Position numbers and translations under genes: made by a program
Notes under the pieces: generated by a model
Told to the model about the DNA's origin: nothing
The model's database searches: none
Seen by the model: the letters and a program-made list of their open reading frames with translations, nothing else
Assembly (NCBI GenBank): GCA_003167155.1
Contig: PMTY01000017.1
Location: 1 to 37,325 of the forward strand
DNA length: 37,325 nucleotides
From: Candidatus Cybelea tumulisoli
GTDB taxonomy: Bacteria; Vulcanimicrobiota; Vulcanimicrobiia; Vulcanimicrobiales; Vulcanimicrobiaceae
Direction of reading: 5' to 3'
In this document: positions 15,713 to 23,915 of the stretch, in pieces
Layout: the number at the start of each line of letters is the position of its first letter
How positions within the stretch are numbered: the first letter of the stretch is position 1

Positions 15713-15735
15713 GATCGTGAGGCCGTGCAAAAGGA
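15713..15735 (-). repeat. 3'-trailer repeat, copy 2
   Basis: The minus strand reads CCTTTTGCACGGCCTCACGATC about 20 bases after the stop of the glycine-rich gene. It shares the GCACGGC-TC-CGATC core with the copy at 17,834-17,880. Confidence 0.4.
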
Positions 15736-15753
15736 CTGAGAGATTCTTTTTGA

Positions 15754-16695
15754 CTACCAGCTAAGGACGACCAGCCCGTTGGTCGTTGCATTTTTCCACC
15801 CTTGCCACATATGCACGTTGGTGGCACTCCGCTCGACGTACGATGATCCGCCACCACCGCCTCCGCCACTTGTATCGGGCCCGGAAGGCCAGGCACCGCC
15901 GCCGCCGCCCCCGCCGCCGCCGTAGTAACCGCCACCGCCACCGCCCCCGCCGCCGTTGCCATACCCTGATGGACGCGACGCACCGCCGGTGCCACCATCA
16001 GCCAGCGATCCGCTCTTGCCGGCGCGTCCGTTGGTGCGATGGTATATACCGGCACCGCCGGCACCGCCGGCTCCTCCATTAGATTGCGTGCCGCCCCGGC
16101 CGCCGCCACCGCCGCCGTCGCCCATACTACCGGAGCCGCCAGTGCTGCCGCCACCCTTACCACCATAACCGGGGGGAGGGATTGAGGTCGAAAACGGTTC
16201 GCCCAAGCCGCCGCCGCCACCACCACCGCCGACGACGAGAATGCGGTCGCTGAGCTTGTCGCCGACGAGCCGGATGTCGGATGCGCCTCCGCCGCCGTAA
16301 CCAGTGCAGGAGCGACAATCGACGCCTTTGCCACCGGTAGCGCCGCCGTTGAAGCCGCCGCTAGCGTCTGACGCTGGCCCGGCGACGAGAACGAAGACCT
16401 TTTCACCGGGCGTGACTGGAATAATTGCATGGACACGACCGCCGTTGCCGCCAGGGCCGGCCGAAGTGCCGGCTCCGGCGCCGCCTCGTGCAACGACCGA
16501 GATGTGCGTCACGCCCGCCGGCACCGTGAAATCCTGCGCCGCGCCCGTGTAGTTGAATGTCTTATGATGCGGAAGAGAGGAGTCAGGGACACCGCTCGGC
16601 ATGGCGCCGTTACTGGCTTGGCCGCCGCAGCCTGCAAGAAATGCTGCAGCAACGCACACCGATAGCGCGTAGCGGCCAAAACCCGAAACCCTCAT
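15754..16695 (-). CDS. glycine-rich lipoprotein (Gly_rich-like domain)
   Basis: 313 residues. The shared signal (GFGRYALSVCVAAAFLAGC) and linker are followed by a domain resembling the Gly_rich family: FNYTGAAQDFTVPAGVTHIS, VTPGEKVFVLVAG and DRILVVGGGGGGGG. Runs of Gly make up much of residues 90-290. It ends with a distinctive tail (ATNVHMWQGWKNAT). AGGAGG precedes the ATG. The role is probably in the cell surface or matrix. A truncated second copy of the C-terminus lies at 18,939-19,115. Long GGC/GCC runs make this gene prone to slippage and recombination. Confidence 0.85.
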   Translation of the reverse strand: MRVSGFGRYALSVCVAAAFLAGCGGQASNGAMPSGVPDSSLPHHKTFNYTGAAQDFTVPAGVTHISVVARGGAGAGTSAGPGGNGGRVHAIIPVTPGEKVFVLVAGPASDASGGFNGGATGGKGVDCRSCTGYGGGGASDIRLVGDKLSDRILVVGGGGGGGGLGEPFSTSIPPPGYGGKGGGSTGGSGSMGDGGGGGGRGGTQSNGGAGGAGGAGIYHRTNGRAGKSGSLADGGTGGASRPSGYGNGGGGGGGGGYYGGGGGGGGGAWPSGPDTSGGGGGGGSSYVERSATNVHMWQGWKNATTNGLVVLSW

Positions 16696-16729
16696 TGCGT
16701 GCCTCCTGAAGCTCGAACCGATCGGCGGG

Positions 16730-17060
16730 TAGGATGTTCGACGCGACCGCTGGGCCGCCTCGGGTGCGGTTTACAAACGGCCTCGCTCCCAGAGCACGGA
16801 GGTGCAATGCACCACCCCCTGGCGCGCTGACGCCGCTCCTCGCGAGTCGCATGGGGAGGCCCTTGTCACGCGGGCGCACGCGCGCGGGTGCGATCACAAT
16901 CTCGGCTGCTGGCGGGTCGAGCGCGAGATAACTGCGATTACGTCGCTTCTGAGATCGGCCCTTGAAGCAACGGGAAGTGAAGCGCAATGCACCCCTCCGG
17001 CGGGCGTCCGACACCCTCGCGACTGATTCTTGAGACACGGCTCGCAAAAAATTCCGAACT
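16730..17060 (-). repeat. lipoprotein 5'-leader repeats (copy 2, internally duplicated)
   Basis: Two related segments follow one another here. 16,730-16,880 is collinear with the leader at 23,780-23,915 (GATCGGC, GCCGCCTCGGGTGCGG, CACCCCC, CTCGCGA). 16,910-17,060 is collinear with 14,150-14,310. Both precede the glycine-rich lipoprotein on the minus strand. No gene is seen in the 16,696-17,087 gap. Confidence 0.55.
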
Positions 17061-17087
17061 GAGAATAGGAATGCGCAACGGAAGCAA

Positions 17088-17771
17088 CTACGGCTTGAAC
17101 GCGTAGACGGTGCCCCAATCGCAAGGGCCGGAGTACGGGCAACTAGGGAGCGAAATGCCGCCCTGAGAAGTCGTGCCGTAGAGCGTCCCATTCACGTCGA
17201 TTAAGCCTGCTTCGGGGACGACTCCGTCATTTGCATAGCCTTCGCCAAAGCTGTGCAACACGGTTTCCGTTCCACTCGCAGTGATGCTGAAAACGGTACC
17301 GTAGCCGTATGTACCGCCATTCGCCGTCGTGCCGTAGAGGATGCCGTTCATGTCGACCAGGCCCGCAAAGGGAAAATTTCCATCAGGCGTGCCGCTGAAG
17401 TCGTGCAGCACGTTCTCCGTCCCCGTGGTGCCGACGCTGAAGACCGTTCCGCAGTCCACGCCGCGGCACTTGTATGTGCCGCCCCCGGACGTGGTGCCGC
17501 AAAGTGTGCCGTTCACGTTGATCAAGCTCGCTTCTGGCCCGGCTCCGTCGTACGTGTAGGCGTTTTCTCCGAAGCTGAAAACAACTCGATATTTTGCTGC
17601 ACCGGTGCGGTATTGCGGCCGCACAACCCGGGGCGATCGCGATACATGCACGCTGCTCAGCGGCATGGCGTCCGGCGCTCCGATCGGCGGCTGTGTTCCA
17701 CCACACGCCGCGAGCAGTGCCGCAGCGGCGATAGGGCCCAAAGTATGACGGCCGAAGCCCGAACGTATCAT
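17088..17771 (-). CDS. lipoprotein with three Gloeo/Verruco (GloVer) repeats
   Basis: 227 residues from the ATG at 17771. The shared signal (GFGRHTLGPIAAAALLAAC) ends in lipobox L-A-A-C, then GGTQPPIGAPDAMP. Three repeats of about 50 residues follow, each of the form E-x-V-L-H-S-F, D-G-x-x-P, G-L-x-x-V-N-G-T-L-Y-G-T-T, G-G, G-T-V-F-S-I. This is the Gloeo/Verruco repeat (TIGR03803), a propeller-like array of unknown function. It is shorter than the seven-repeat paralogue at 22,518. Confidence 0.87.
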   Translation of the reverse strand: MIRSGFGRHTLGPIAAAALLAACGGTQPPIGAPDAMPLSSVHVSRSPRVVRPQYRTGAAKYRVVFSFGENAYTYDGAGPEASLINVNGTLCGTTSGGGTYKCRGVDCGTVFSVGTTGTENVLHDFSGTPDGNFPFAGLVDMNGILYGTTANGGTYGYGTVFSITASGTETVLHSFGEGYANDGVVPEAGLIDVNGTLYGTTSQGGISLPSCPYSGPCDWGTVYAFKP

Positions 17772-17833
17772 GTCAACGCCCCCTATCGGAGTAGCAAGAT
17801 TCGACGACCTCAATCGATGCCCCAGAACAGCAA

Positions 17834-17880
17834 CGGCCTCGCGATCGCGAAGCCGTGCAGAGGGGAAGAGGCGGCGGGGA
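17834..17880 (-). repeat. 3'-trailer repeat, copy 3, with hairpin
   Basis: CGGCCTCGCGATCGCGAAGCCG (17834-17855) is almost self-complementary and is followed by TGCAGAGG, matching copy 1. It lies just downstream of the minus-strand gene ending at 17,894 and could act as its terminator. Confidence 0.45.
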
Positions 17881-17893
17881 GCCTATAAAGTCT

Positions 17894-18922
17894 TCACTGC
17901 GTCGAGCGCGCAACATAATTCGAGCCATCGACTGCCCCTGTTGGCGGTCCGTACCCTTTGAAGTCAACCTTTGCAAAGGGTGACCCGGTTGGGTAAGCAA
18001 AAACGTCTATTACCTCTCCGCCGTAGTCCGTAACATAGGCGCGGGTATTCTCTTTGTTGATAGCAACGGCGACCGGTATGGTATAGCCGAAAATTGGCCC
18101 GCGGCCACCCAAGTGGCCCGAAACCTCGGAGTACGGCGGGTCAATCACGTCAACGGTAGCATTCGTTTCGTCGCAGACGACGAGATTGGCGTTCTTGTCG
18201 ATCGCCATGCCGCCTGGCGCGCCAAGCGATACGCTGAGAGTGGTTCCAGGGCACCCGGCGAGACCGCCGGTATATTCCTCGATCGCTCCGCCGGAGGCTG
18301 TGCTATAACTGGCAAAAACGTCGCCTTGCGCATCCACCGCAATGCCTCGTTGGCCGCCGCCGAGTTGGGGGCAGTTTGCCACGACCGTGTTGCTGCCTTG
18401 GCGATATTCGGTTACGCCTGTGAACCAGTCAGCTTCAAAGACGTTTCCGTTGATGTCGGTCGCTACGGCACTCGGATACACCATGCCGCTGCTGTATGTG
18501 AACTTTAGAGAACCTGAGCGATCGTACTCGGTGATTGCTGCCGTGCTTCCACTATAGACGTTGGCAACGTAAAGGTTGCCGTCTTTGTCGACCCAGTTGC
18601 CATTCGGATACGAGATTCCGTTGGTTATCGCGCCGATTTTGTTCCAGCCTGGGGCTTGGAGCAACCCTTGGGGTGAAGATGTGGGTCCGCCGTTCGAGAA
18701 AATTTCGACGATGCTAGCGGTGGCAACGTCAACAAAAAGCCTGCCCTTGGTCTTTCCACCGGGTGTCTCCGCGGAACCGTTTGGAACCCACGACTTGCCA
18801 CGATCCGCGTGCGTTGCGATCGCCGAGGTTTGCGGCATCGCGCCCGGTGCGCCGATCGGCGGCTGCGATCCGCTGCACCCTGCGAGCATTGCAGCGACGC
18901 AAATGCAGAGTGTGTAGCGCAT
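17894..18922 (-). CDS. NHL-like beta-propeller lipoprotein
   Basis: 342 residues from the ATG at 18922 (MRYTLCICVAAMLAGCSGSQ), a shortened version of the shared signal, with lipobox L-A-G-C and the PPIGAPGAMP linker. The mature part has propeller blades: GNWVDKDGNLYVANVYSG, SAVATDINGNVFEADWF, RGIAVDAQGDVFASY and GMAIDKNANLVVCDE. It resembles the lipoproteins at 7,012 and 14,575. Reading further upstream would run into the truncated glycine-rich gene, so the internal ATG is preferred. Confidence 0.83.
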   Translation of the reverse strand: MRYTLCICVAAMLAGCSGSQPPIGAPGAMPQTSAIATHADRGKSWVPNGSAETPGGKTKGRLFVDVATASIVEIFSNGGPTSSPQGLLQAPGWNKIGAITNGISYPNGNWVDKDGNLYVANVYSGSTAAITEYDRSGSLKFTYSSGMVYPSAVATDINGNVFEADWFTGVTEYRQGSNTVVANCPQLGGGQRGIAVDAQGDVFASYSTASGGAIEEYTGGLAGCPGTTLSVSLGAPGGMAIDKNANLVVCDETNATVDVIDPPYSEVSGHLGGRGPIFGYTIPVAVAINKENTRAYVTDYGGEVIDVFAYPTGSPFAKVDFKGYGPPTGAVDGSNYVARSTQ

Positions 18923-18938
18923 CAACAAAATCACCCCG

Positions 18939-19115
18939 CTACCAACTGAAGACGACAAGGCCGTGGTCGGTAGCGTTTTTCCACCCTTGCCACATGTGAA
19001 CGTTTGTGGCGCTTGGCTCAACGCACGAAGCCCCACCGCCACCACCACCACCACCTGCGCCATTGCCGCCGTACGAGCCCCCGGTTCCACCGGCGCTGCC
19101 GCCACCGCCTCTCAT
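18939..19115 (-). pseudogene. truncated C-terminus of a glycine-rich lipoprotein
   Basis: The last 58 codons repeat the end of the gene at 15,754: glycine runs, then CVEPSATNVHMWQGWKNAT and LVVFSW, against YVERSATNVHMWQGWKNAT and LVVLSW. The copy stops abruptly at about 19,115, where an unrelated plus-strand gene fragment begins. It is a deletion or rearrangement remnant without signal or start. Confidence 0.75.
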
Positions 19116-20073
19116 CGTAACTTCGTGCACGCGCCGATCAGTCTGCCCGGCTGGCATGCTCCGTTGGATGTCCGCGCCGTCGGATCCGACGGATCGCTCT
19201 GGGCATCGACCTGGACCGACGTGATTCACGTGCATTCGGATGGCCGCGTTCACAAAATCGTCCTCGCACCGCCAATTCTTGTAAAAACCGCGATACCGCA
19301 GGCCTACCCTCTCACGATGGCGCGCGACGGCGCGGTTTGGGTCAACGCTTCGAAGCTTTTCCGTATCAGCAACGACGATCGCGTTGCGGTGATCGATCTG
19401 CCAAACTACGAGGGCTGGACGCGCGGCCCTTCATTCGGCTCGGATAACACGCGTGGGCGACCGTCTCGGGAGAGAACTCCGGTGTCGCGCACTTTACCAT
19501 CGCTCCGGCGCATCAAACCCCGATCGTCGTAACGACGAAGGCACAACCGTTGCCGAAACACATCTTAGTGGTAGCGCCGAACGTACCGCCGCCAACAGAC
19601 ATCGGCATTAGACGTGAGATGCTGGTCTTCGCTCCACTGCTTGGCGACCCGTGGCGCTGCACGGCGACGGCACGCCCTATGCCCGGCTTTCCGGCCTATC
19701 CCAAAACTTTTGCAATAGCCTTCACGCCATTCATGGGTAATACGTTAACCCGCGTGATGACTGGAGATCACTTTTTCAGCCGCACACTCTACAGTTCTAA
19801 CGCTGGACCGATTTTTGAGGCCTACACCAACGAGGGCGGCGGTTTGAATTATGCCGGTGGCTACGAAATGCTCCGTTCGAGCGATGGCATAAGCTTTAGC
19901 GGCGAGAATCTCGACAAAACCGGACACGCGATCCCGGCAACCGACGTTACATCCGTCCCTCGGCGACGCGATTTGCCATTACCATCGACTTCGATGATGG
20001 CCAGCGGCACGAAGGCACCATCTCTTGCAGACGGACGCCAATCCCCGATGTTCCGGCCCTTTATGAACCCTAG
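19116..20073 (+). pseudogene. decayed propeller-type gene with at least two frameshifts
   Basis: Protein-like sequence continues through three frames. The first (about 19,120-19,445) has GSDGSLWASTWTDVIHVHSD and MARDGAVWVNASKLFRIS, typical of virginiamycin-B-lyase-like or two-component propeller strands. The second (about 19,445-19,900) has GENSGVAHFTIAP and GDHFFSRTLYSSNAGPIF. The third ends FAITIDFDDGQRHEGTISC and stops at 20071-20073. The N-terminus is missing at the junction with the glycine-rich remnant. It was probably once a secreted or regulatory propeller; it is now broken. Confidence 0.55.
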
Positions 20074-20137
20074 TGGACTGAAAGCGTCCAAAACGAAGCT
20101 AGGAGTTACGAAGCTTCACGGTGGACAGTACAGACGA

Positions 20138-21259
20138 GTGAAGGTCGCATGCGTTCTACTCTATCCGTTGGCCTTCTGCGCGGCAATAGCGACGGCCGCG
20201 GGGTGCCGCGGACCAAGCGATCGACCCTCTCAGATGCTCAGGTCATCCGATCCCTTTAGCGTCGCCTGGTCATGGGGTTCCACTCCCGGTCTCGGTCGCC
20301 CAACCGGTAAGCCGCTTGAGGGTTTCGCCTTATCAGTAATTCCTGACCGCTTAGCACTACGCCTCAGCGACCCTCAGGGTTTACAATTTGATATAGATTT
20401 GAAAAACGTCTCAGGTCACGCGCAGGAAATGTACCTTGGGAGCCGGCGCTCCGTTTACAAGTTCAGAATACTGAACCTCGTAAATGGCAAGAGCCAGCTG
20501 CGGGAGTTGGAACAGGGGCCGTTTCCACCGGGTGCTCGCTTTTCTTTGCCTCGCGCCGGGTCTCTCATTGTCACTTACGTGGTCTTTCGAGAAGGCCTGG
20601 CGGCCTGGTTTCCCAAGGACGGGAAATACTCGATCAAAGCGATGTTCACAGGGCCGCCGTTAGCTAACAGCGAGAACGCCGCGTTAACGTCGAATTCAGC
20701 GACGATCACGGTGCTCAAGGACCCGTTAGAGCGTCGAGGCGTATTTGGCACCTCGCTAAAATCGAATAAGAGCGTTTATAGCCTCGGCGAACAAATCGCG
20801 CTCGGCCTCACAATAACGAACAATACCGACAAGGCCTACGCCATCGAGAATGCGCCACCGTCGGGTCTGTGCAACCTCCTTATCCTCGATTCGGCAAGCC
20901 ATACGGTGCGACCGATAGCGGAGAGATACCCTGGCAGTCGTTTCCCACTTCCTGCACCGTACGAGATCGCGCCTAAAGGCAGCATCACGGCCACGACATA
21001 CTACCCATTCCGCACGATCTCTGTTGTCGGCAACCCCATCGCCACGAGGCGCCTCCCGCCTGAGTGGGAGAGTCTGTTCTCCTTCGGGTACTCATTGACA
21101 CGGCCGGATAACTATAGGATCAGGTGTACCCCAAGGATGCGGGTAATCGAAAACACTCAGTGGGGGCACGAGTTGTTTCTAACGTCAAATGCAGATAGAT
21201 CAAATGAGATAACAGTGCACATTGCGCGGTGGTCCCTCTTCGGCTTTCCCTTCTTATGA
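20138..21259 (+). CDS. secreted lipoprotein with BsuPI-like/Ig-like domains
   Basis: 373 residues from a GTG that gives a good signal peptide (VACVLLYPLAFCAAIATAAG, then CRG, a possible lipobox). An in-frame reading further upstream covers the tail of the pseudogene and is not used. Two beta-sandwich-like regions follow; the second (SNKSVYSLGEQIALGLTITN, then NNTDKAYAIENAPPSGLC) resembles the BsuPI inhibitor-like domain. The next gene carries a related domain and starts 13 bases later, so the two likely form an operon. By eye the DNA looks less GC-rich than its neighbours, hinting at transfer. The function is unknown. Confidence 0.68.
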   Translation: MKVACVLLYPLAFCAAIATAAGCRGPSDRPSQMLRSSDPFSVAWSWGSTPGLGRPTGKPLEGFALSVIPDRLALRLSDPQGLQFDIDLKNVSGHAQEMYLGSRRSVYKFRILNLVNGKSQLRELEQGPFPPGARFSLPRAGSLIVTYVVFREGLAAWFPKDGKYSIKAMFTGPPLANSENAALTSNSATITVLKDPLERRGVFGTSLKSNKSVYSLGEQIALGLTITNNTDKAYAIENAPPSGLCNLLILDSASHTVRPIAERYPGSRFPLPAPYEIAPKGSITATTYYPFRTISVVGNPIATRRLPPEWESLFSFGYSLTRPDNYRIRCTPRMRVIENTQWGHELFLTSNADRSNEITVHIARWSLFGFPFL

Positions 21260-21272
21260 CAGGAGTAGTAAC

Positions 21273-21851
21273 ATGACCCGTCGGGTTCTTATCGGGCTTA
21301 CCTGCACCGCGGCACTAGTGTTGCACCTCTCTCCCACAGTGCGCGCTCAGGAGCTTCCAGTCCGTCCCGGCCTCATTACGGCGCACCTTGACTCTTATAA
21401 ATCGGTGTATCATGTCGGAGAGCCGATCCTCTTGGCCCTTTGGCTGATCAACAGGACGTCACAACAGATCGATGTCGGTCATAATGCGCCATATTATATG
21501 AGCGATCTGGAGGTTTTTGATGCCGCCGGAAAAGCGGTATCTCCGAGCGTCGGGCGAGGCCCATGCTGGTGCCAAGGGATGATACTAGCGATCCCGTTGC
21601 ATTCCGCCCACCCGGTCCTCGTGCAGTACAATGATCCTCGCATTACAGAGCGAGAGGGCCTCGGCTATGCGGTCGGAGCGCTCCGAACGTGGGCGGACAT
21701 TAAGTATTGGGGGTACGTTCTCCAGCAGCCGGGAAGCTATTCGTTAAGCGCATCGTTACGAGGCCTAACAGCGATCACTCCCGGAGGGACGGCATTTACT
21801 GCCTCACCATCCGACAAGTCTAACACGGTGCGCGTTACGATAATCCCGTAG
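21273..21851 (+). CDS. secreted BsuPI-like domain protein
   Basis: 192 residues. AGGAG at 21261-21265 precedes the ATG by 7 bases. The signal peptide (LIGLTCTAALVLHLSPTVRA) ends in A-Q before ELPVRPG. The mature protein holds one beta-sandwich-like domain (SYKSVYHVGEPILLALWLIN, then NRTSQQIDVGHNAPYYMSDL) similar in pattern to the second domain of the preceding gene, with two nearby Cys (GPCWCQG). It may bind a protease or a cell-wall partner; that is only suggested by the fold pattern. Confidence 0.7.
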   Translation: MTRRVLIGLTCTAALVLHLSPTVRAQELPVRPGLITAHLDSYKSVYHVGEPILLALWLINRTSQQIDVGHNAPYYMSDLEVFDAAGKAVSPSVGRGPCWCQGMILAIPLHSAHPVLVQYNDPRITEREGLGYAVGALRTWADIKYWGYVLQQPGSYSLSASLRGLTAITPGGTAFTASPSDKSNTVRVTIIP

Positions 21852-21858
21852 CATCGCG

Positions 21859-22325
21859 TGCATCGCGCATGGAGCATGCATGTCGGAACCGCGTGAAAAG
21901 CGTTGTGACGTAAGGCTTTTTCGATGTGTGCGATTTTTTGCAAACACGCGCTGCAAAATGCACGACGCGCGATGCGTTTTAGCGAGATTCGAAAAACCCT
22001 TATTTATAGGCTTTTTCCGCATGCCGAGCGATCGAGGCGAGGCGAGCGAGGGTGGCCGGTTTTGGGCTCTAGCCTTATGCCCATCCGGCAGCGTTGTGGG
22101 CATAGAGGAACGAGCCAAAACGCCGCACCTTGGCCGCCGCTCGCCGATCGCCCGGCCCCTATCAAAAAAGCCTATAGAATAACGACTTTTCGCATCGCGC
22201 CTCGCGGCTCGCTCGTCGCGCGCGTTTTGCATTCGCGTTTGCAAAAACTCAGCAACGTCGAAAAAGCTATATGGTATATGGCGTTTGCGCATCGGGGCGG
22301 GATGCATGGCTGAGGGTAATGCATC
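21859..22325. repeat. imperfect palindrome of about 467 bp
   Basis: The two halves are reverse complements over nearly their whole length, centred near 22,090. Matching pairs from outside in: TGCATCGCGCATGGAGCATGCAT with the 22,301-22,323 end; GGCTTTTTCGATG and TTTTTTGCAAAC with their partners near 22,235-22,275; TTATAGGCTTTTT with AAAAAAGCCTATAG; and TTTTGGGCTC and ATGCCCA with TGGGCAT and GAGCCAAAA. The loop is about 13 bases. It is richer in T/A runs than its surroundings. It could be a MITE-like or structured-RNA element. Open frames across it are symmetric artefacts. Confidence 0.75.
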
Positions 22326-22445
22326 GGCTAGTGCTCTTGGCCTCGCGCCCCTCCGTCCCGCATGGCTCTACGCGATTGAAGCCAAGACTAAGCGATGCCG
22401 CAATGCAATTGTCGCTGCGCAGTGATGCCATACAAACCCGCAATA

Positions 22446-22479
22446 CAGCAGGGCTTCGCGAGCACGAAGCGTCCTGCTG
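22446..22479. terminator. stem-loop downstream of the GloVer lipoprotein
   Basis: CAGCAGG-G-CTTCG pairs with CGAAGCGTCCTGCTG around a short loop, with a small bulge. It lies about 40 bases beyond the stop of the minus-strand gene at 22,518. There is no T-tract, so its role as terminator is tentative. The rest of 22,326-22,517 shows no gene. Confidence 0.45.
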
Positions 22480-22517
22480 CGGAGTCAGCTATAGTTGGGA
22501 AACGATCTGCTCGCTTT

Positions 22518-23744
22518 TCACGGCATCAGCTCGAAGACGGTTCCTTCGTCGTGCACGCCCCCGATTGCAGTCGTGCCATAAAGCGTGCCGTTGAGATTGA
22601 CGAGACCGCCAACCGGGTCTTCACCGTCAGCCGAGCCACCTTTGAAGTTGTAGAGAAGGCTTTCGCTGCCGCCCGTCGTCACGGAGAAAACCGTTCCCCA
22701 GTTGTATTCGCCCCCGGCCCAAGTCGTTCCAAAGGCCGTGCCGTTCATGTTCGCAAGGTCGCCTTCCGGGCCTCGGCCGTCTTCCGAGCCGCCCCCGAAA
22801 CTGTGGAGTACGGTTTCCTTGCCGGACAGCTTTATCGAGAAGACCATCCCATAGTCTTTCGCGCCCCCATTAGTGGTCGAGCCATACAGTACGCCCTTGA
22901 CGTAGATAAGGCCGGCATACGGGTATTGGCCGTCCCCCGCGCCGTCGCCGAAACTGTGGAGCACCACCTCCCTGCCGGATCGCGTGATCGAAAAGACGGT
23001 GCCGCAGCCGCCACTCGGGATACAGTTGGCGCCACCATAATCAGTTGTGCTGTAAAGCTTGCCCTTGACGTCGATAAGATCAGCCGCTGGAAATTTGCCG
23101 TCCGAGCCGGCGAAGCTGTGGAGGACAGTTTCCTTCCCGGACACTGTGATCGAAAAGACCGTACCGCAACCCTTTCCATAGCACTTGTTCCGACCACCGT
23201 AGAAGGTAGTGCCAAAGAGCGTTCCGTTGACGTTCAGGAGACCCGGAACCGGCGCTGCGCCGTCGTGCGGATAACCTTTGAAGCTGTGGAGTACTGTTTC
23301 ACTGCCCGACGTTGTGATCGCAAAGACCGTTCCGAGATGGTGCGCGCCGCCATGTGTTGTTGTGCCGTAGAGCGTGCCGTTGACATTGATGAGGCGGGCG
23401 TACGGAGTTGAACCATCCTTCGGGCCGCCAAAGCTATGGAGAACGGCCTCCGCCCCGGCCGTTGTGATCGTGAAAACGGTTCCGTGGTTCTTCCGACCGC
23501 CGCCTTGGGTAGTGCTGTAGAGCGTGCCGTTGACGCTGATGAGGCTCGCACGCGGGTTCCCGCCGTCTTCCGGCGGTCCTTCGAAATTGTACAACACTTC
23601 GTACGTAACACCCGAGTGCGTTTGCCGCGTCGTGGGTCCCGCAGACGATGCACCGATCGGCGGCTGCGATCCGCCGCAGCCTCCGAGCATTGCGGCAACC
23701 ACGCAGCCCGAAAGCGCGTAGCGGCCAAACCTTGAAATCCTCAT
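22518..23744 (-). CDS. lipoprotein with seven Gloeo/Verruco (GloVer) repeats
   Basis: 408 residues from the ATG at 23744. The shared signal (RFGRYALSGCVVAAMLGGC) with lipobox L-G-G-C is followed by GGSQPPIGAS. Seven repeats of about 46-53 residues fill the rest, each with an LHSF-type strand, a DG-x-x-P turn, V-N-G-T-L-Y-G-T-T and G-T-V-F-S-I. Two repeats carry Cys pairs (CYGKGCG, CIPSGGCG). Seven blades would fit a closed propeller, which is an inference. A leader repeat lies upstream and a stem-loop downstream. Confidence 0.88.
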   Translation of the reverse strand: MRISRFGRYALSGCVVAAMLGGCGGSQPPIGASSAGPTTRQTHSGVTYEVLYNFEGPPEDGGNPRASLISVNGTLYSTTQGGGRKNHGTVFTITTAGAEAVLHSFGGPKDGSTPYARLINVNGTLYGTTTHGGAHHLGTVFAITTSGSETVLHSFKGYPHDGAAPVPGLLNVNGTLFGTTFYGGRNKCYGKGCGTVFSITVSGKETVLHSFAGSDGKFPAADLIDVKGKLYSTTDYGGANCIPSGGCGTVFSITRSGREVVLHSFGDGAGDGQYPYAGLIYVKGVLYGSTTNGGAKDYGMVFSIKLSGKETVLHSFGGGSEDGRGPEGDLANMNGTAFGTTWAGGEYNWGTVFSVTTGGSESLLYNFKGGSADGEDPVGGLVNLNGTLYGTTAIGGVHDEGTVFELMP

Positions 23745-23779
23745 CGCGTGTCCCCTGAAGCTGAACGGATCGGCAGTTG

Positions 23780-23915
23780 CGATGGTTCGGCGCAGCCCGC
23801 GTAGCCGCCTCGGGCGCGGATTGCGGTAACGTGCCACCCCCGCGCGGGCACTTACTGCCTCTCGCGACCGATTTTTCGAAGACACACAGCCCGGAAAAGT
23901 TCTGAGGTCGGCGCT
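23780..23915 (-). repeat. lipoprotein 5'-leader repeat, copy 3
   Basis: Collinear with 16,730-16,880: GATCGGCAG, GCCGCCTCGGGCGCGG, CACCCCCGCGCGGG, CTCTCGCGACCGATTTTT. The similarity continues into the signal-peptide codons of the downstream gene, so leader and signal appear to have been copied together. Confidence 0.5.

Noticed and set aside
15786-16552. Plus-strand Pro/Arg/His-rich reading frames opposite the glycine-rich lipoprotein
   Set aside because: They are the complement of GGC-rich codons. The minus strand has the signal peptide, ribosome site and domain pattern.
17894-19105. A 403-residue protein starting at 19,105
   Set aside because: The first 60 codons overlap the glycine-rich remnant in another frame; the lipoprotein signal starts at 18,922.
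19550-21259. A single 569-residue protein
   Set aside because: The first 190 codons belong to a frameshifted pseudogene; a signal peptide begins only at 20,138.
21804-22313. Overlapping long frames on both strands across the palindrome
   Set aside because: The two strands encode similar strings because the DNA is self-complementary; composition is not protein-like and no ribosome site supports them.
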